Assembly: GCA_021561035.1 (NCBI GenBank)
Contig: CP067346.1
Span: forward strand, 2,821,001 to 2,885,000
Source of the DNA: Clostridioides sp. ES-S-0054-01
GTDB taxonomy: Bacteria; Bacillota; Clostridia; Peptostreptococcales; Peptostreptococcaceae
Reading direction: 5' to 3'
DNA length: 64,000 nucleotides
Shown piece by piece: positions 1 to 8,644 of the stretch. The number at the start of each line of letters is the position of its first letter. Position 1 is the first letter of the stretch. Both the position numbers and the translations under genes were made by a program. The notes under the pieces were generated by a model. It saw nothing but the letters and a program-made list of their open reading frames with translations. It ran no database searches and was not told where the DNA came from.

Positions 1-846
1 TATTGGAAGTTCTGAATAAATAGTCTCAAATAGTGTTATTCCACCTGGTTTAGAAATAATAAGGTCAGCATTTTTCATATATTTATATACTTCATTAGTG
101 TAACCTACTACCTCTATATTTTCATATCTACCACATAGTTTATAGTACATTTTTTTATTATTACCAGTTATTACAGTAGTTTTTACTCCTTCTAAATCAT
201 TTAACTCTCTGTAAAATTGTTCTGATTTAGGTAGTAATCCTAATCCTCCACCCATTATGAGAATATTTTTTTTAGTTGAGTGATTTACATGTCCTATTCT
301 TTTAAATTCTTTTTTTACTGGAATACCATTAACTTTAACCTTAGTTTCATCTATTCCCTTAAAAACAAGTTCTTCCTTAGTAGATTTACTAGCTACTAAA
401 TAACAATCTGTATTTTTACTAATCCATTCTGAGTGACTACTTATATCTGTTATACATGTTATTAAAGGAAGATTTGAATTGTACTTTTCCTTATATCTTG
501 ATACTAGTTGAGAACAGAATGGAAAAGTTGAAATAACTACTGTTGGTTGTACTTCATTAAGTAAATTATCTAATTTAGTTAAAAAATAATCTGAAAAAGT
601 AAATTTTATATCTTTATTTCCATTTTCAGTACATTTATAAAACAAATTATAAAGACTACTTCCCCGATTTACAAGAATAGAAAATGTCTTGTACATTTTC
701 TCTGAATAGTTAGGCATAATGTATTCAAATATATCTTTAATTATTATTTCTGAATTGTTAAATTTTGCTTTTATATCTTCACTTAAAGAATTTGAGGCTG
801 AGTAATGACCCATGCCAAATTTTCCTGTAAGAATTAATACTTTCAT
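1..846 (-). CDS. UgtP/MGDG-synthase-like glycosyltransferase (3' end cut by window edge)
   Basis: About 282 N-terminal residues lie in the window; the C-terminus is beyond base 1. It starts MKVLILTGKFGMGHYSAS. The GxGHxxA motif near the N-terminus and the later GGGLGLLP and KPGGIT segments are typical of the MurG-like GT28 family that includes monogalactosyldiacylglycerol synthase and the processive diacylglycerol glucosyltransferase UgtP. Such enzymes move a hexose from a UDP-sugar to diacylglycerol at the inner face of the membrane, making glycolipids and anchors for lipoteichoic acid. The start has a good Shine-Dalgarno (GAGGAGG). Lipid specificity cannot be read from sequence, and some relatives in this family have other acceptors. 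Confidence 0.8.
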   Translation of the reverse strand, partial: MKVLILTGKFGMGHYSASNSLSEDIKAKFNNSEIIIKDIFEYIMPNYSEKMYKTFSILVNRGSSLYNLFYKCTENGNKDIKFTFSDYFLTKLDNLLNEVQPTVVISTFPFCSQLVSRYKEKYNSNLPLITCITDISSHSEWISKNTDCYLVASKSTKEELVFKGIDETKVKVNGIPVKKEFKRIGHVNHSTKKNILIMGGGLGLLPKSEQFYRELNDLEGVKTTVITGNNKKMYYKLCGRYENIEVVGYTNEVYKYMKNADLIISKPGGITLFETIYSELPI

Positions 847-1168
847 AAGATTCCCTCCTCATTAAAGTCTTTCTTTTCCTCTAATTACTATATTTATAAG
901 TATAGACTTTAAATCTTTAGAAAAACCTAGTATAATTCTTAAGAAATCTTAAAGTTTTAATTAAAAAACACAAAGGGGCTATCTCAAAATAGAAATAAGC
1001 ATATTTTTCATTATTTAAATGATGAAAATATATTTGATTTCATACAAAAAAGAGTGCCTCATGAACTAAAAAGTTCATTTTGAGACACCTTCTTCATATC
1101 CATATATTCAAATACATATACAATCATTGTAATTATTTAAATGTATTTTACTTAATTATTCTTTATAA
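847..1168. other. gene-free stretch between two minus-strand genes
   Basis: This 322-base gap holds the Shine-Dalgarno of the glycosyltransferase, a MITE-like repeat (975-1092) that supplies a terminator hairpin for glyA, and AT-rich sequence. No ORF of note was seen. Confidence 0.6.
975..1092. repeat. MITE-like repeat copy A, with terminator hairpin for glyA
   Basis: A segment of about 118 bases with imperfect terminal inverted repeats (GGGGCTATCTCAAAAT at the left; the right end reads GAAGGTGTCTCAAAAT on the other strand). A second copy, roughly 80% identical by eye, is at 35225-35343. The right half contains an inner hairpin (AGTTCA arms) followed on the minus strand by a T-rich run, so it can terminate glyA transcripts. 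There is no coding capacity. The ends resemble the GTCTCA-type ends of IS1182-like elements, which is inference. Confidence 0.65.
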
Positions 1169-2413
1169 TTAATCCATAATATTATATTCTTCATATAAAG
1201 GATACTTTTCAGTTAAACCAACAACCAATGTTCTAGCCTTAGATTCTTCATCATAAGTTAAACATAGGTCTATAGCCTCAGCAATTACCGCCATATCTTC
1301 TTCTTTCATACCTCTAGTAGTTACAGCTGGAGTACCAAGTCTTATTCCACTTGTAACAAGAGCACCATTTGGGTCAAATGGAATTGTATTTTTATTAGCT
1401 GTTATATAAGCATCATCCAATCTTTTTTCTGCTGCTTTACCAGTTATGTTTTTATTAGTTAAATCTAATAGTATTAAATGATTATCTGTACCCCCAGAAA
1501 TCAATTTAAAATCTCTTTTAATAAGTTCTTCAGCTAAAGCTTTTGCATTTTTAGCAACTTGTATTTGATACTTTTTAAATTCCTCACTTAAAGCTTCTTT
1601 AAAACAAACTGCTTTAGATGCAATTATATGCTCAAGAGGTCCACCTTGAGTCCCAGGGAATATTGCTTTGTCTATAGCTTTAGCATATTTTTCTTTACAA
1701 AGAATAACACCTCCACGAGGTCCTCTTAAAGTTTTGTGAGTTGTTGTTGTAACAAAATCAGCCACTTCACATGGATTTTGGTGAAGACCAGCAGCCACAA
1801 GACCTGCTATATGAGCCATATCTACCATAAGTAATGCTCCAACCTCATCAGCTATCTCTCTAAATTTTTTAAAATCTATCTCTCTAGGATACGCGCTTGC
1901 TCCTGCAACTATCATTTTAGGTTTTACTTCATGTGCTATTTTTCTAACTTCATCAAAATCTATAAGTCCACTGTCTTTATCTATACCATATTCATAAAAT
2001 TTATAATATTGACCAGAAATATTAACTGGAGCACCATGAGTTAAATGCCCACCTTGAGATAAATTCATTCCCATAACAACATCACCTGGTTTTAGCATAG
2101 CAAAATATACGCCAATATTTGCATTTGCTCCAGAGTGAGGTTGAACATTAGCATGTTCTGCTTTAAATATTTTTTTGATTCTATCTATTGCAAGAGTTTC
2201 AACTTCATCTATGTACTCACATCCACCATAATATCTTTTGCCTGAGTAACCTTCTGCATACTTATTTGTAAGATGACTTCCCATAGTTTCCATTACTGGA
2301 ACTGATACTATATTTTCAGATGCTATTAATTCAATATTTCTTTGCTGTCTTTTTAACTCTCTTTTCATACTTTCATAAATCTCAGGATCTGCTTTTTTCA
2401 AGTTCTCAAACAT
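1169..2413 (-). CDS. glyA: serine hydroxymethyltransferase
   Basis: GlyA is a PLP enzyme that interconverts serine and glycine with tetrahydrofolate and 5,10-methylene-THF, feeding one-carbon units to purine, thymidylate and methionine synthesis in the cytoplasm. The protein has 414 residues, normal for bacterial SHMT. Visible signatures are the ASENIVS N-terminal motif, the QPHSGANAN segment and the PLP-lysine motif [14 protein letters not shown] with Lys about 227. It is monocistronic: its own promoter (2495-2523) lies upstream and a hairpin inside the 975-1092 repeat lies downstream. It diverges from the ThrE-like genes, which may export threonine or serine, a plausible but unproven link. 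Confidence 0.97.
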   Translation of the reverse strand: MFENLKKADPEIYESMKRELKRQQRNIELIASENIVSVPVMETMGSHLTNKYAEGYSGKRYYGGCEYIDEVETLAIDRIKKIFKAEHANVQPHSGANANIGVYFAMLKPGDVVMGMNLSQGGHLTHGAPVNISGQYYKFYEYGIDKDSGLIDFDEVRKIAHEVKPKMIVAGASAYPREIDFKKFREIADEVGALLMVDMAHIAGLVAAGLHQNPCEVADFVTTTTHKTLRGPRGGVILCKEKYAKAIDKAIFPGTQGGPLEHIIASKAVCFKEALSEEFKKYQIQVAKNAKALAEELIKRDFKLISGGTDNHLILLDLTNKNITGKAAEKRLDDAYITANKNTIPFDPNGALVTSGIRLGTPAVTTRGMKEEDMAVIAEAIDLCLTYDEESKARTLVVGLTEKYPLYEEYNIMD

Positions 2414-2740
2414 ATTACTCCTCCTAGTTATTATTCAAATTTTATTTTTACAGACATTTCATAATTTTCGTTTTTATCAATATGATAATTTATTATTATA
2501 GTCCTTTACTAACTAATAGTCAAGTGTTTTCCTATTTTTCCATATTTAATATAGTTATTTTCTTTATTTTTAAGTTAAAATATAATAAATAATATTGTCT
2601 AATTCTTTTAATTGGATATAATTTAAATGTGACTATTTTGAAATAAAAAAAAGATAATATATTTATATATATATTAAGGAATATTGCTTAAAAATTTGAT
2701 ATAATTTCAATATTACGTTTTTTAATTTGGAGGTGAATTT
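2414..2740. other. divergent intergenic region glyA / thrE-like
   Basis: This stretch of 327 bases is very AT-rich. It holds the glyA promoter on the minus strand. On the plus strand a TATAAT at 2700-2705 precedes the exporter gene, but without a convincing -35 box. No riboswitch or small ORF was recognised. Confidence 0.5.
2495..2523 (-). promoter_or_regulatory. sigma-A-type promoter of glyA
   Basis: On the minus strand TTGACT (2523-2518) and TATAAT (2500-2495) are separated by exactly 17 bases, about 80 bases before the glyA start. This is a near-consensus housekeeping promoter. Confidence 0.8.
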
Positions 2741-3529
2741 ATGAATCAAAATGAGGAACTTGAATATAAGAAAAACATTCTAAAATTAGCTCTATTTGTA
2801 GGGGAACTTATGATAAAAAATGGAGCTGAAACATCTAGGGTTGAAGACAGCGTCCTTAGAATATGCAGGTCAAGAGGATTTTATCATGTAAATATTTTTA
2901 CAACTCCTACAGTAATAATTATTTCAGATGAAAAATTTGATGGTTTTTCGTTTATGAAAACGATTCAATCAAGAGGTATAAACTTAAATAAGATTTCTTT
3001 ATTAAATAGCTTTTCTCGAGAATTTGTTAGTGACAAAGAATATGATATTGATAGTGCTATTGAACGTCTTTATGAAATCCAAGATGTAAAACCTTATCCT
3101 TTATGGTTGTTTTACTCTTGTACAGGAATTGCATCTGCTTGTTTTGCTTGTTTGCTTGGAGGGAATTATGTATTAAATTTTATACTTACATTTATAATAG
3201 CAATTTTTGCTGCAATTACTTACGATAAAACGATGAAAATAAGTGCTATATCTGCGTTTTCCTGTTTAGTATCTTCTTTTTTAATTGCACTTTCAGGAGT
3301 TCTACTAGTTGAAATAGGCATTTTAGACGACCCTAAAATGCTTATAGTTGGTGCCATAATGCCACTACTCCCAGGAGTTGCTTTTATAAAAGCTATTAGA
3401 GATTTAATTTCAGGTAATTTAATATCAGGAATTTCTCGTGCTTTTGATGCTGCTATGATTATTATTGCAATTGCTTCTGGAGTTGGTTTTGTTCTTGATA
3501 CATGGTATAGAATTGGAGGTCCTTTCTAA
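2741..3529 (+). CDS. ThrE/YjjP-family exporter subunit (DUF1212)
   Basis: This 262-aa protein has a cytoplasmic N-terminal domain of about 115 residues with the characteristic GELMIKNGAETSRVEDSV segment of DUF1212/ThrE proteins, followed by about five hydrophobic helices (residues ~125-260). In Corynebacterium ThrE is a threonine/serine exporter; in many bacteria it is split into YjjP-like and YjjB-like parts, as here. The stop codon overlaps the start of the next gene by one base, showing translational coupling. The substrate is unproven; related YjjPB of Enterobacteria has been linked to succinate export. The GGAGG ribosome site is strong. Confidence 0.85.
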   Translation: MNQNEELEYKKNILKLALFVGELMIKNGAETSRVEDSVLRICRSRGFYHVNIFTTPTVIIISDEKFDGFSFMKTIQSRGINLNKISLLNSFSREFVSDKEYDIDSAIERLYEIQDVKPYPLWLFYSCTGIASACFACLLGGNYVLNFILTFIIAIFAAITYDKTMKISAISAFSCLVSSFLIALSGVLLVEIGILDDPKMLIVGAIMPLLPGVAFIKAIRDLISGNLISGISRAFDAAMIIIAIASGVGFVLDTWYRIGGPF

Positions 3530-4002
3530 TGACTGATATGTCGATGATTTTACATTTTTTATTTTCAGGTATTGCAACTGCTGGATTTGCTGTTTTCTTT
3601 AATGCCCCACTTTATCTACTTCTTCCAGCTGGAATAACTGGAGGAGTTGGTTGGATTGTGTATGTTTATTTATTTAATTTTACTACAAATGCAGTTTTTG
3701 CAGGTTTTATAGCTGCTGCTTTAGTTTCAGCATGTAGTGAGACTTTGGCTAGAAAACTAAAGCAACCAGCTATTGTGTTCGTAATTCCAGGAATTCTTCC
3801 TCTAATACCAGGAATTGGGCTATACAATACAATGTTATCTTTGATTCAGAAGAATTATTCTCTGGCTATGTCAAAAGGTACAGATGCACTGTTTCTAAGC
3901 GCTGCAATATCACTTGGTGTATTAGTTGTAACTTCTTTTGTAAGAACATTGAACCTTTTAAAAATCAGAAAAAACTTTCTTCCTTACAGAAAATCAAAAT
4001 AA
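3529..4002 (+). CDS. YjjB-family exporter subunit (DUF3815)
   Basis: This 157-aa membrane protein has about four to five predicted helices, including the PGILPLIPGIGLYN segment typical of the C-terminal half of ThrE proteins. It forms the second part of the split exporter encoded just upstream, and its ATG overlaps the preceding stop. GGAGG at about 3514 sits inside the upstream gene and supports this start over the ATG at 3538. A bidirectional terminator follows at 4011-4077. Confidence 0.85.
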   Translation: MTDMSMILHFLFSGIATAGFAVFFNAPLYLLLPAGITGGVGWIVYVYLFNFTTNAVFAGFIAAALVSACSETLARKLKQPAIVFVIPGILPLIPGIGLYNTMLSLIQKNYSLAMSKGTDALFLSAAISLGVLVVTSFVRTLNLLKIRKNFLPYRKSK

Positions 4003-4010
4003 AAATATAA

Positions 4011-4077
4011 AAATAGCAATGTACTAAAACTTTACAAATACACATTGAGTATTTATCCAAAAGGTACATTGCTGTTT
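4011..4077. terminator. bidirectional terminator between convergent genes
   Basis: The arms AATAGCAATGTAC and GTACATTGCTGTTTT form a long stem with one wobble around a loop of about 38 bases. A-runs on the left and T-runs on the right suit termination on both strands, for the exporter (+) and the RseC-like gene (-). Confidence 0.75.
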
Positions 4078-4092
4078 TTAATTATAATTATT

Positions 4093-4533
4093 TTAAAGGT
4101 CAATTAATATTCTTGTTATTACTGGTATAAACTCTCTACTATCTCTGAATTTTTTGTCATTCTTCTTTAAGTACAAATAACAAAGTATTGTAAGGCAAAT
4201 TCCAACTAGTCCACTTACGGCTTCAACCCCAGTTGTCATCCCAATTGCCCCCAATATATAATAAGTCCCTATTGTTCCAACAAGAAGTGCTATAAGAGGT
4301 ATTATATAGGCCATTACAGCTGCTTTTAATACATTCATATTATCCATACTCACTTCTACATGGTCACCAACTTTTGCACCAATTGTGTTATCTACTTCTA
4401 CTAATATTTCTTTTGACTCTGCTGAATTTGTAGTAGCACATTTTCCACAAGCAGCACAAGCTGAATGTCTTTGCATTTTTAATTTTGCAGTTTTATCATC
4501 AACAATTTCCATAATAAATCCTTGTTGATTCAT
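4093..4533 (-). CDS. SoxR-reducing/RseC-family membrane protein
   Basis: This 146-aa protein has an N-terminal domain with a compact cysteine motif CAACGKC (Cys26, Cys29, Cys32) and two central hydrophobic helices (about residues 70-120). This is the RseC/MucC layout; in Proteobacteria RseC affects sigma-E and the SoxR reduction system, and in clostridia it often accompanies Rnf-like electron-transfer genes. Here the partner is a CsoR-like metal sensor 14 bases upstream in the same direction, suggesting a metal- or redox-responsive pair. The true role in C. difficile is unknown. Confidence 0.75.
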   Translation of the reverse strand: MNQQGFIMEIVDDKTAKLKMQRHSACAACGKCATTNSAESKEILVEVDNTIGAKVGDHVEVSMDNMNVLKAAVMAYIIPLIALLVGTIGTYYILGAIGMTTGVEAVSGLVGICLTILCYLYLKKNDKKFRDSREFIPVITRILIDL

Positions 4534-4547
4534 AACTAACCGCCTCC

Positions 4548-4841
4548 TTATTTCGTAAATTTATTTATAGTATCCATAAGTTCTTTTATCATCTCTTCAG
4601 TTTGCTCACCATCATCATGCTTGATACTTTCTGCTACACATCCTTTTATATGGTTCTCCAAGATAATTGTGCCTACTCTATTTATAGCAGACCTTATAGC
4701 GGATATTTGAACCAATATATCAACACAATAACGTTCTTGTTCTACCATCTTCTGTATACCCTTAACTTGACCTTCTATTCTCTTTAATCTTTTTATGAGA
4801 GCTTCTCTCTCATTGCTTTGTGCTAGTTTTCTCTCTTTCAT
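4548..4841 (-). CDS. CsoR/RcnR-family metal-sensing repressor
   Basis: This 97-aa all-helical protein begins the DUF156 fold at residue ~15 (LIKRLKRIEGQVKGI). The ligand set Cys39, His64, Cys68 has the same spacing as the Cys-His-Cys set of copper-sensing CsoR, so Cu(I) binding is likely; persulfide-sensing CstR relatives lack the histidine. As a tetramer such proteins release operator DNA on metal binding. It leads a two-gene operon with the RseC-like gene, which it may autoregulate. No copper ATPase or chaperone is in this window. Confidence 0.85.
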   Translation of the reverse strand: MKERKLAQSNEREALIKRLKRIEGQVKGIQKMVEQERYCVDILVQISAIRSAINRVGTIILENHIKGCVAESIKHDDGEQTEEMIKELMDTINKFTK

Positions 4842-5107
4842 AAATTCACCTCATACTCTAATGATGTCTTATACAAATGTGCTCTACTTACCAACTTGTT
4901 TAAAAACTTTGCCTAAATTATTATATGCTCTAATACTATTATACCAAATAGATACAAAAAACAAAAATAAAAGGAATAATTTTAGCTATTTCTTTTACTT
5001 CAATGTGTAGTCTATAATAAATTTATAATAACAATTAAATAATATTATTTAATTCAATTTAATTGTTATGTAATCTAAAATAAGTCAAATTTATATGAGA
5101 GGTTAAA

Positions 5108-7228
5108 ATGAAACAAATGGAATTAGCTATTGTAAGTTTAAAAAAAGATGCTGGAGAAATTTATGAAAACCAAATAAGACAATTCTTAGGTGATAATCTA
5201 AAAATAAACTTATACTCATTTGAAGAGGGAAATTTAAAGTTTTTTAAAGAAAAACTTATACTCCTATCTGCTTATTTAAAGTATGATGAAATAGTAAAAT
5301 TATCTCACTATGATGCTCAAATTATTGTTCCTAAGTTAACATTTGAAAAGAACAGTATTGATATGATATCTAAATTAGAAAAAGATAAAATTATTTATGT
5401 ATATAACTTAAGTAAGGATATGGCAATAGAAACAATTTCTTTAATACATAGACTAGGAATAGATAATATCAATATCTTGCCTTGCTATCCAGAGATTGAA
5501 TTTACTCCCACAGATGCTGTAATCCTGACTCCTGGTGAGAAAATATTACCTAAATTTAAAAATTGTGAAGTTATAGACTTAAAATACAGAATAATAGATT
5601 TAAGTTGTATTGTTGAAATTGCTACAAAAACTAAACTAAAACATCTAATAAAGGATGACTTAATAAAAAAATACGTTGAGAAAATAATTCCTACAAGTTA
5701 TAGTACAGGTGAATTATTATTAGATGCAAATAAATTTGAAAGACAGTTTGATTTATTATTATCTATAATTGATGATGGAATTATATGCACAAATAATTAT
5801 GGGATAATTCAATTCTATAACCATATGGCTAGAAAAATTTTATCTATAAATGCAAATGAAATGATTGACTCATTCATTGGTGATTGTATAAAGGACATCA
5901 ATTTCCAAAACATATTGACCAATAAAACTCCATTTTTTGAGAAATTGATTAAAATAAATCATATTGATATAAATTTAGAAATTAAACACATACAATTAAA
6001 TGTATTTGATGGATTTATACTAAAGATGACAAAGTTCTCTCAATTAGAAAAAAAGCAAGCTAAGTTAAGAGCACAATTAGTAAACTCCGGTAATATCAGT
6101 AAATATACATTTGATGACATATTAGGTTCTAGTATACAAACTATTAATACAAAAAAAATTGCTAATAAAATGGCTCAATCAAACTCATCTATTTTGATAA
6201 TTGGTGAAAGTGGTACTGGTAAAGAATTATTTGCTCAATCCATTCATAGTGCTTCTAGGAGAAAAGATGGACCTTTTGTAGCAGTAAATTGTAGTACTTT
6301 TCAAGAAAATCTACTGCAAAGTGAATTATTTGGCTACGATGAAGGTGCTTTTACTGGTGCTAAAAAAGGTGGAAAAATTGGTTTATTTGAATTAGCTAAC
6401 AATGGAACTATATTTTTAGATGAAATTGGAGAAATGGATTTAAACTCTCAATCTAAATTACTGAGAGTCATACAAGAAAAACAAGTAAGACGTATTGGTT
6501 CTAATAATGTCATTGATATTGATGTAAGAATAATTGCAGCTACTAATAGAAATTTAAAGGAACTTGTATCTAGAAATATGTTTAGAAGAGATTTATATTT
6601 TAGGTTGAATGTTCTTCCTCTTAAAATACATCCTCTTAGAGAAAGACCTGTTGATATATTTGAAATTTTTGGCTCATTAAAATATGATATTCCATGTAAT
6701 TTTAGTCTAAGTGAAGAAGTAAAAGAAATCTTTAAAATGTATAAATGGGAAGGAAATGTAAGAGAATTAAGAAACTTAGGAGAATACTTCTGTTACTTGG
6801 GAAAAGATATTATAGAAATATGTGATTTGCCTGAGTACATATTGGATACCATAGATTCAAATTATAGCAGAACTATCTGTAATAAAGTGACTGATAATAT
6901 AGGAAAGTACCAATTCAACATTAACAAAGAAAAAAACTTTATAAAATACGACTATAATTTTAAAAGGTCTCTAGATGAATACATATTTATACTGGATAAT
7001 TTAAAAAAAGCTTATGATTTAAAAGAAAGAATTGGCAGAAAAAGCTTATATAAAATAGCTTTAGAGGAAAATAGATTTTTGACGGAACAACAGATTAGAA
7101 ATATACTTCTAGAATTACAAGACTTTGGACTTGTTGACATACTTGTTGGTCGTGGTGGCTCAATTATAACACCAAAAGGAGTTGAATTTCTAAAAAATAT
7201 AAATAGGTCTAATAAGTTAAACAGTTGA
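5108..7228 (+). CDS. sigma-54-dependent transcriptional activator (module 1)
   Basis: This 706-aa enhancer-binding protein has a PrpR-like sensory domain at residues ~1-200, a PAS-like segment at ~215-310, an AAA+ domain at ~335-560 and a C-terminal DNA-binding part. Walker A is GESGTGKE (~365), the sigma-54 contact loop is an intact GAFTGA (~412) and Walker B is IFLDEIGE. The C-terminus is not a Fis helix-turn-helix; it ends in a winged-helix-like region with GRGGSIITPKG. A near-perfect sigma-54 promoter lies 165 bases after the stop, ahead of the patB-like gene, so it almost certainly activates that operon. The inducer may be a sulfur amino acid. Confidence 0.92.
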   Translation: MKQMELAIVSLKKDAGEIYENQIRQFLGDNLKINLYSFEEGNLKFFKEKLILLSAYLKYDEIVKLSHYDAQIIVPKLTFEKNSIDMISKLEKDKIIYVYNLSKDMAIETISLIHRLGIDNINILPCYPEIEFTPTDAVILTPGEKILPKFKNCEVIDLKYRIIDLSCIVEIATKTKLKHLIKDDLIKKYVEKIIPTSYSTGELLLDANKFERQFDLLLSIIDDGIICTNNYGIIQFYNHMARKILSINANEMIDSFIGDCIKDINFQNILTNKTPFFEKLIKINHIDINLEIKHIQLNVFDGFILKMTKFSQLEKKQAKLRAQLVNSGNISKYTFDDILGSSIQTINTKKIANKMAQSNSSILIIGESGTGKELFAQSIHSASRRKDGPFVAVNCSTFQENLLQSELFGYDEGAFTGAKKGGKIGLFELANNGTIFLDEIGEMDLNSQSKLLRVIQEKQVRRIGSNNVIDIDVRIIAATNRNLKELVSRNMFRRDLYFRLNVLPLKIHPLRERPVDIFEIFGSLKYDIPCNFSLSEEVKEIFKMYKWEGNVRELRNLGEYFCYLGKDIIEICDLPEYILDTIDSNYSRTICNKVTDNIGKYQFNINKEKNFIKYDYNFKRSLDEYIFILDNLKKAYDLKERIGRKSLYKIALEENRFLTEQQIRNILLELQDFGLVDILVGRGGSIITPKGVEFLKNINRSNKLNS

Positions 7229-7392
7229 ACCATTTAAACCTATTTAATTACATTTTCATATATCTGAAAATTTATTAGAAATAACCTTTTCCACAAACTT
7301 CTAAATATAGTTAATATTTTTATCTTATCTATACTCTGGAATTACTTAGTATTACATATTAACTTATGGATAAATATTTTTTATTATCAATC

Positions 7393-7410
7393 TTGGCATG
7401 TTGTTTGCTT
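7393..7410 (+). promoter_or_regulatory. sigma-54 (-24/-12) promoter of the C-S lyase operon
   Basis: TTGGCATGTTGTTTGCTT carries GG at 7395-7396 and GC at 7407-7408 with ten bases between, matching TTGGCAC-N5-TTGC. It is 44 bases before the start codon and directly downstream of a sigma-54 activator gene. This is the expected geometry. Confidence 0.9.
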
Positions 7411-7453
7411 AATATTATTAACATAAAATTTAAAATTACTGGAGGTTTTTATA

Positions 7454-8620
7454 ATGAATTATAATTTTAACGAAATTGTTGATAGAAGCAATAATTTTTC
7501 ATCTAAATGGTCAGAGATGGAAAAAAAGTATGGAACTAATGATTTGCTTCCTATGTGGGTAGCTGACATGGATTTTAAAGCTGCACCTTGTATAATTGAT
7601 TCCTTAAGAAATAGACTGGAACAAGAGATTTATGGCTATACAACAAGACCAGATTCTTACAATGAATCTATAGTGAATTGGCTAGATAGAAGACATAATT
7701 GGAAAATAAAAAGTGAGTGGTTAATTTATAGTCCAGGTGTAATACCAGCCATAAGTCTTTTAATAAACGAACTTACAAAAGAAAACGATAAAATAATGAT
7801 ACAAGAACCAGTTTACAGCCCTTTTAATAGTGTTGTAAAAAATAATAGTAGAGAATTGGTTATAAGCCCATTACAAAAACTAGAAGATGGAAACTATGTA
7901 ATGAATTATGAAGACATTGAAAACAAAATTAAAGATGTAAAATTATTCATACTTTGTAATCCCCACAATCCAGTTGGTAGAGTATGGACAAAAGATGAAT
8001 TAAAAAAACTAGGAGATATTTGCCTTAAGCATAATGTAAAAATAATATCTGATGAAATACACAGTGACATTATATTAAAAAAACATAAACACATTCCTAT
8101 GGCATCTATTTCTAAAGAATTTGAAAAAAATACAATTACTTGTATGGCTCCAACTAAAACTTTTAATATAGCTGGCCTGCAATCATCATATGTAGTACTA
8201 CCAGATGAAAAAGACTATAAATTGTTAGATGATGCCTTTACTAGAATTGATATAAAGAGAAATAATTGCTTTAGCTTAGTTGCAACAGAAGCTTCATATA
8301 ATAATGGTGAGCCTTGGTTAGAATCATTTTTGGAATATTTAGAATCTAACATAGATTTTGCTATAAAATATATAAATGAAAATATGCCAAAACTTAAAGT
8401 TAGAAAACCAGAAGGTACTTATTTATTATGGGTAGACTTTAGTGCACTTGGATTAAGTGATGAAGAACTAGAAAGTATACTTGTAAAAAAGGGGAAGGTT
8501 GCTTTAAATCAAGGAAACAGTTTTGGCATTGGAGGGAGTGGGTATCAAAGAATAAACTTAGCTTGTCCAAGAAGTATGCTTGAAGAAGCTCTTATAAGAA
8601 TAAAAAATGCAATTAACTAA
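7454..8620 (+). CDS. patB: PatB/MalY-type cystathionine beta-lyase (C-S lyase)
   Basis: This is a 388-aa fold-type I PLP enzyme. The sequence shows PMWVADMDF near the N-terminus, the HNPVGRVW motif, the SDEIHSD aspartate that contacts the pyridine nitrogen, and the PLP lysine in PTKTFNIAG (Lys about 235). MalY/PatB enzymes cleave the C-S bond of cystathionine, cysteine or related thioethers to pyruvate, ammonia and a thiol or H2S. It is first in an operon with an NhaC-type transporter and is preceded by a sigma-54 promoter and GGAGG. This suggests inducible use of a sulfur amino acid; the exact substrate is unknown. Confidence 0.88.
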   Translation: MNYNFNEIVDRSNNFSSKWSEMEKKYGTNDLLPMWVADMDFKAAPCIIDSLRNRLEQEIYGYTTRPDSYNESIVNWLDRRHNWKIKSEWLIYSPGVIPAISLLINELTKENDKIMIQEPVYSPFNSVVKNNSRELVISPLQKLEDGNYVMNYEDIENKIKDVKLFILCNPHNPVGRVWTKDELKKLGDICLKHNVKIISDEIHSDIILKKHKHIPMASISKEFEKNTITCMAPTKTFNIAGLQSSYVVLPDEKDYKLLDDAFTRIDIKRNNCFSLVATEASYNNGEPWLESFLEYLESNIDFAIKYINENMPKLKVRKPEGTYLLWVDFSALGLSDEELESILVKKGKVALNQGNSFGIGGSGYQRINLACPRSMLEEALIRIKNAIN

Positions 8621-8644
8621 AAATATTTAAGGAGAATTTGTACT

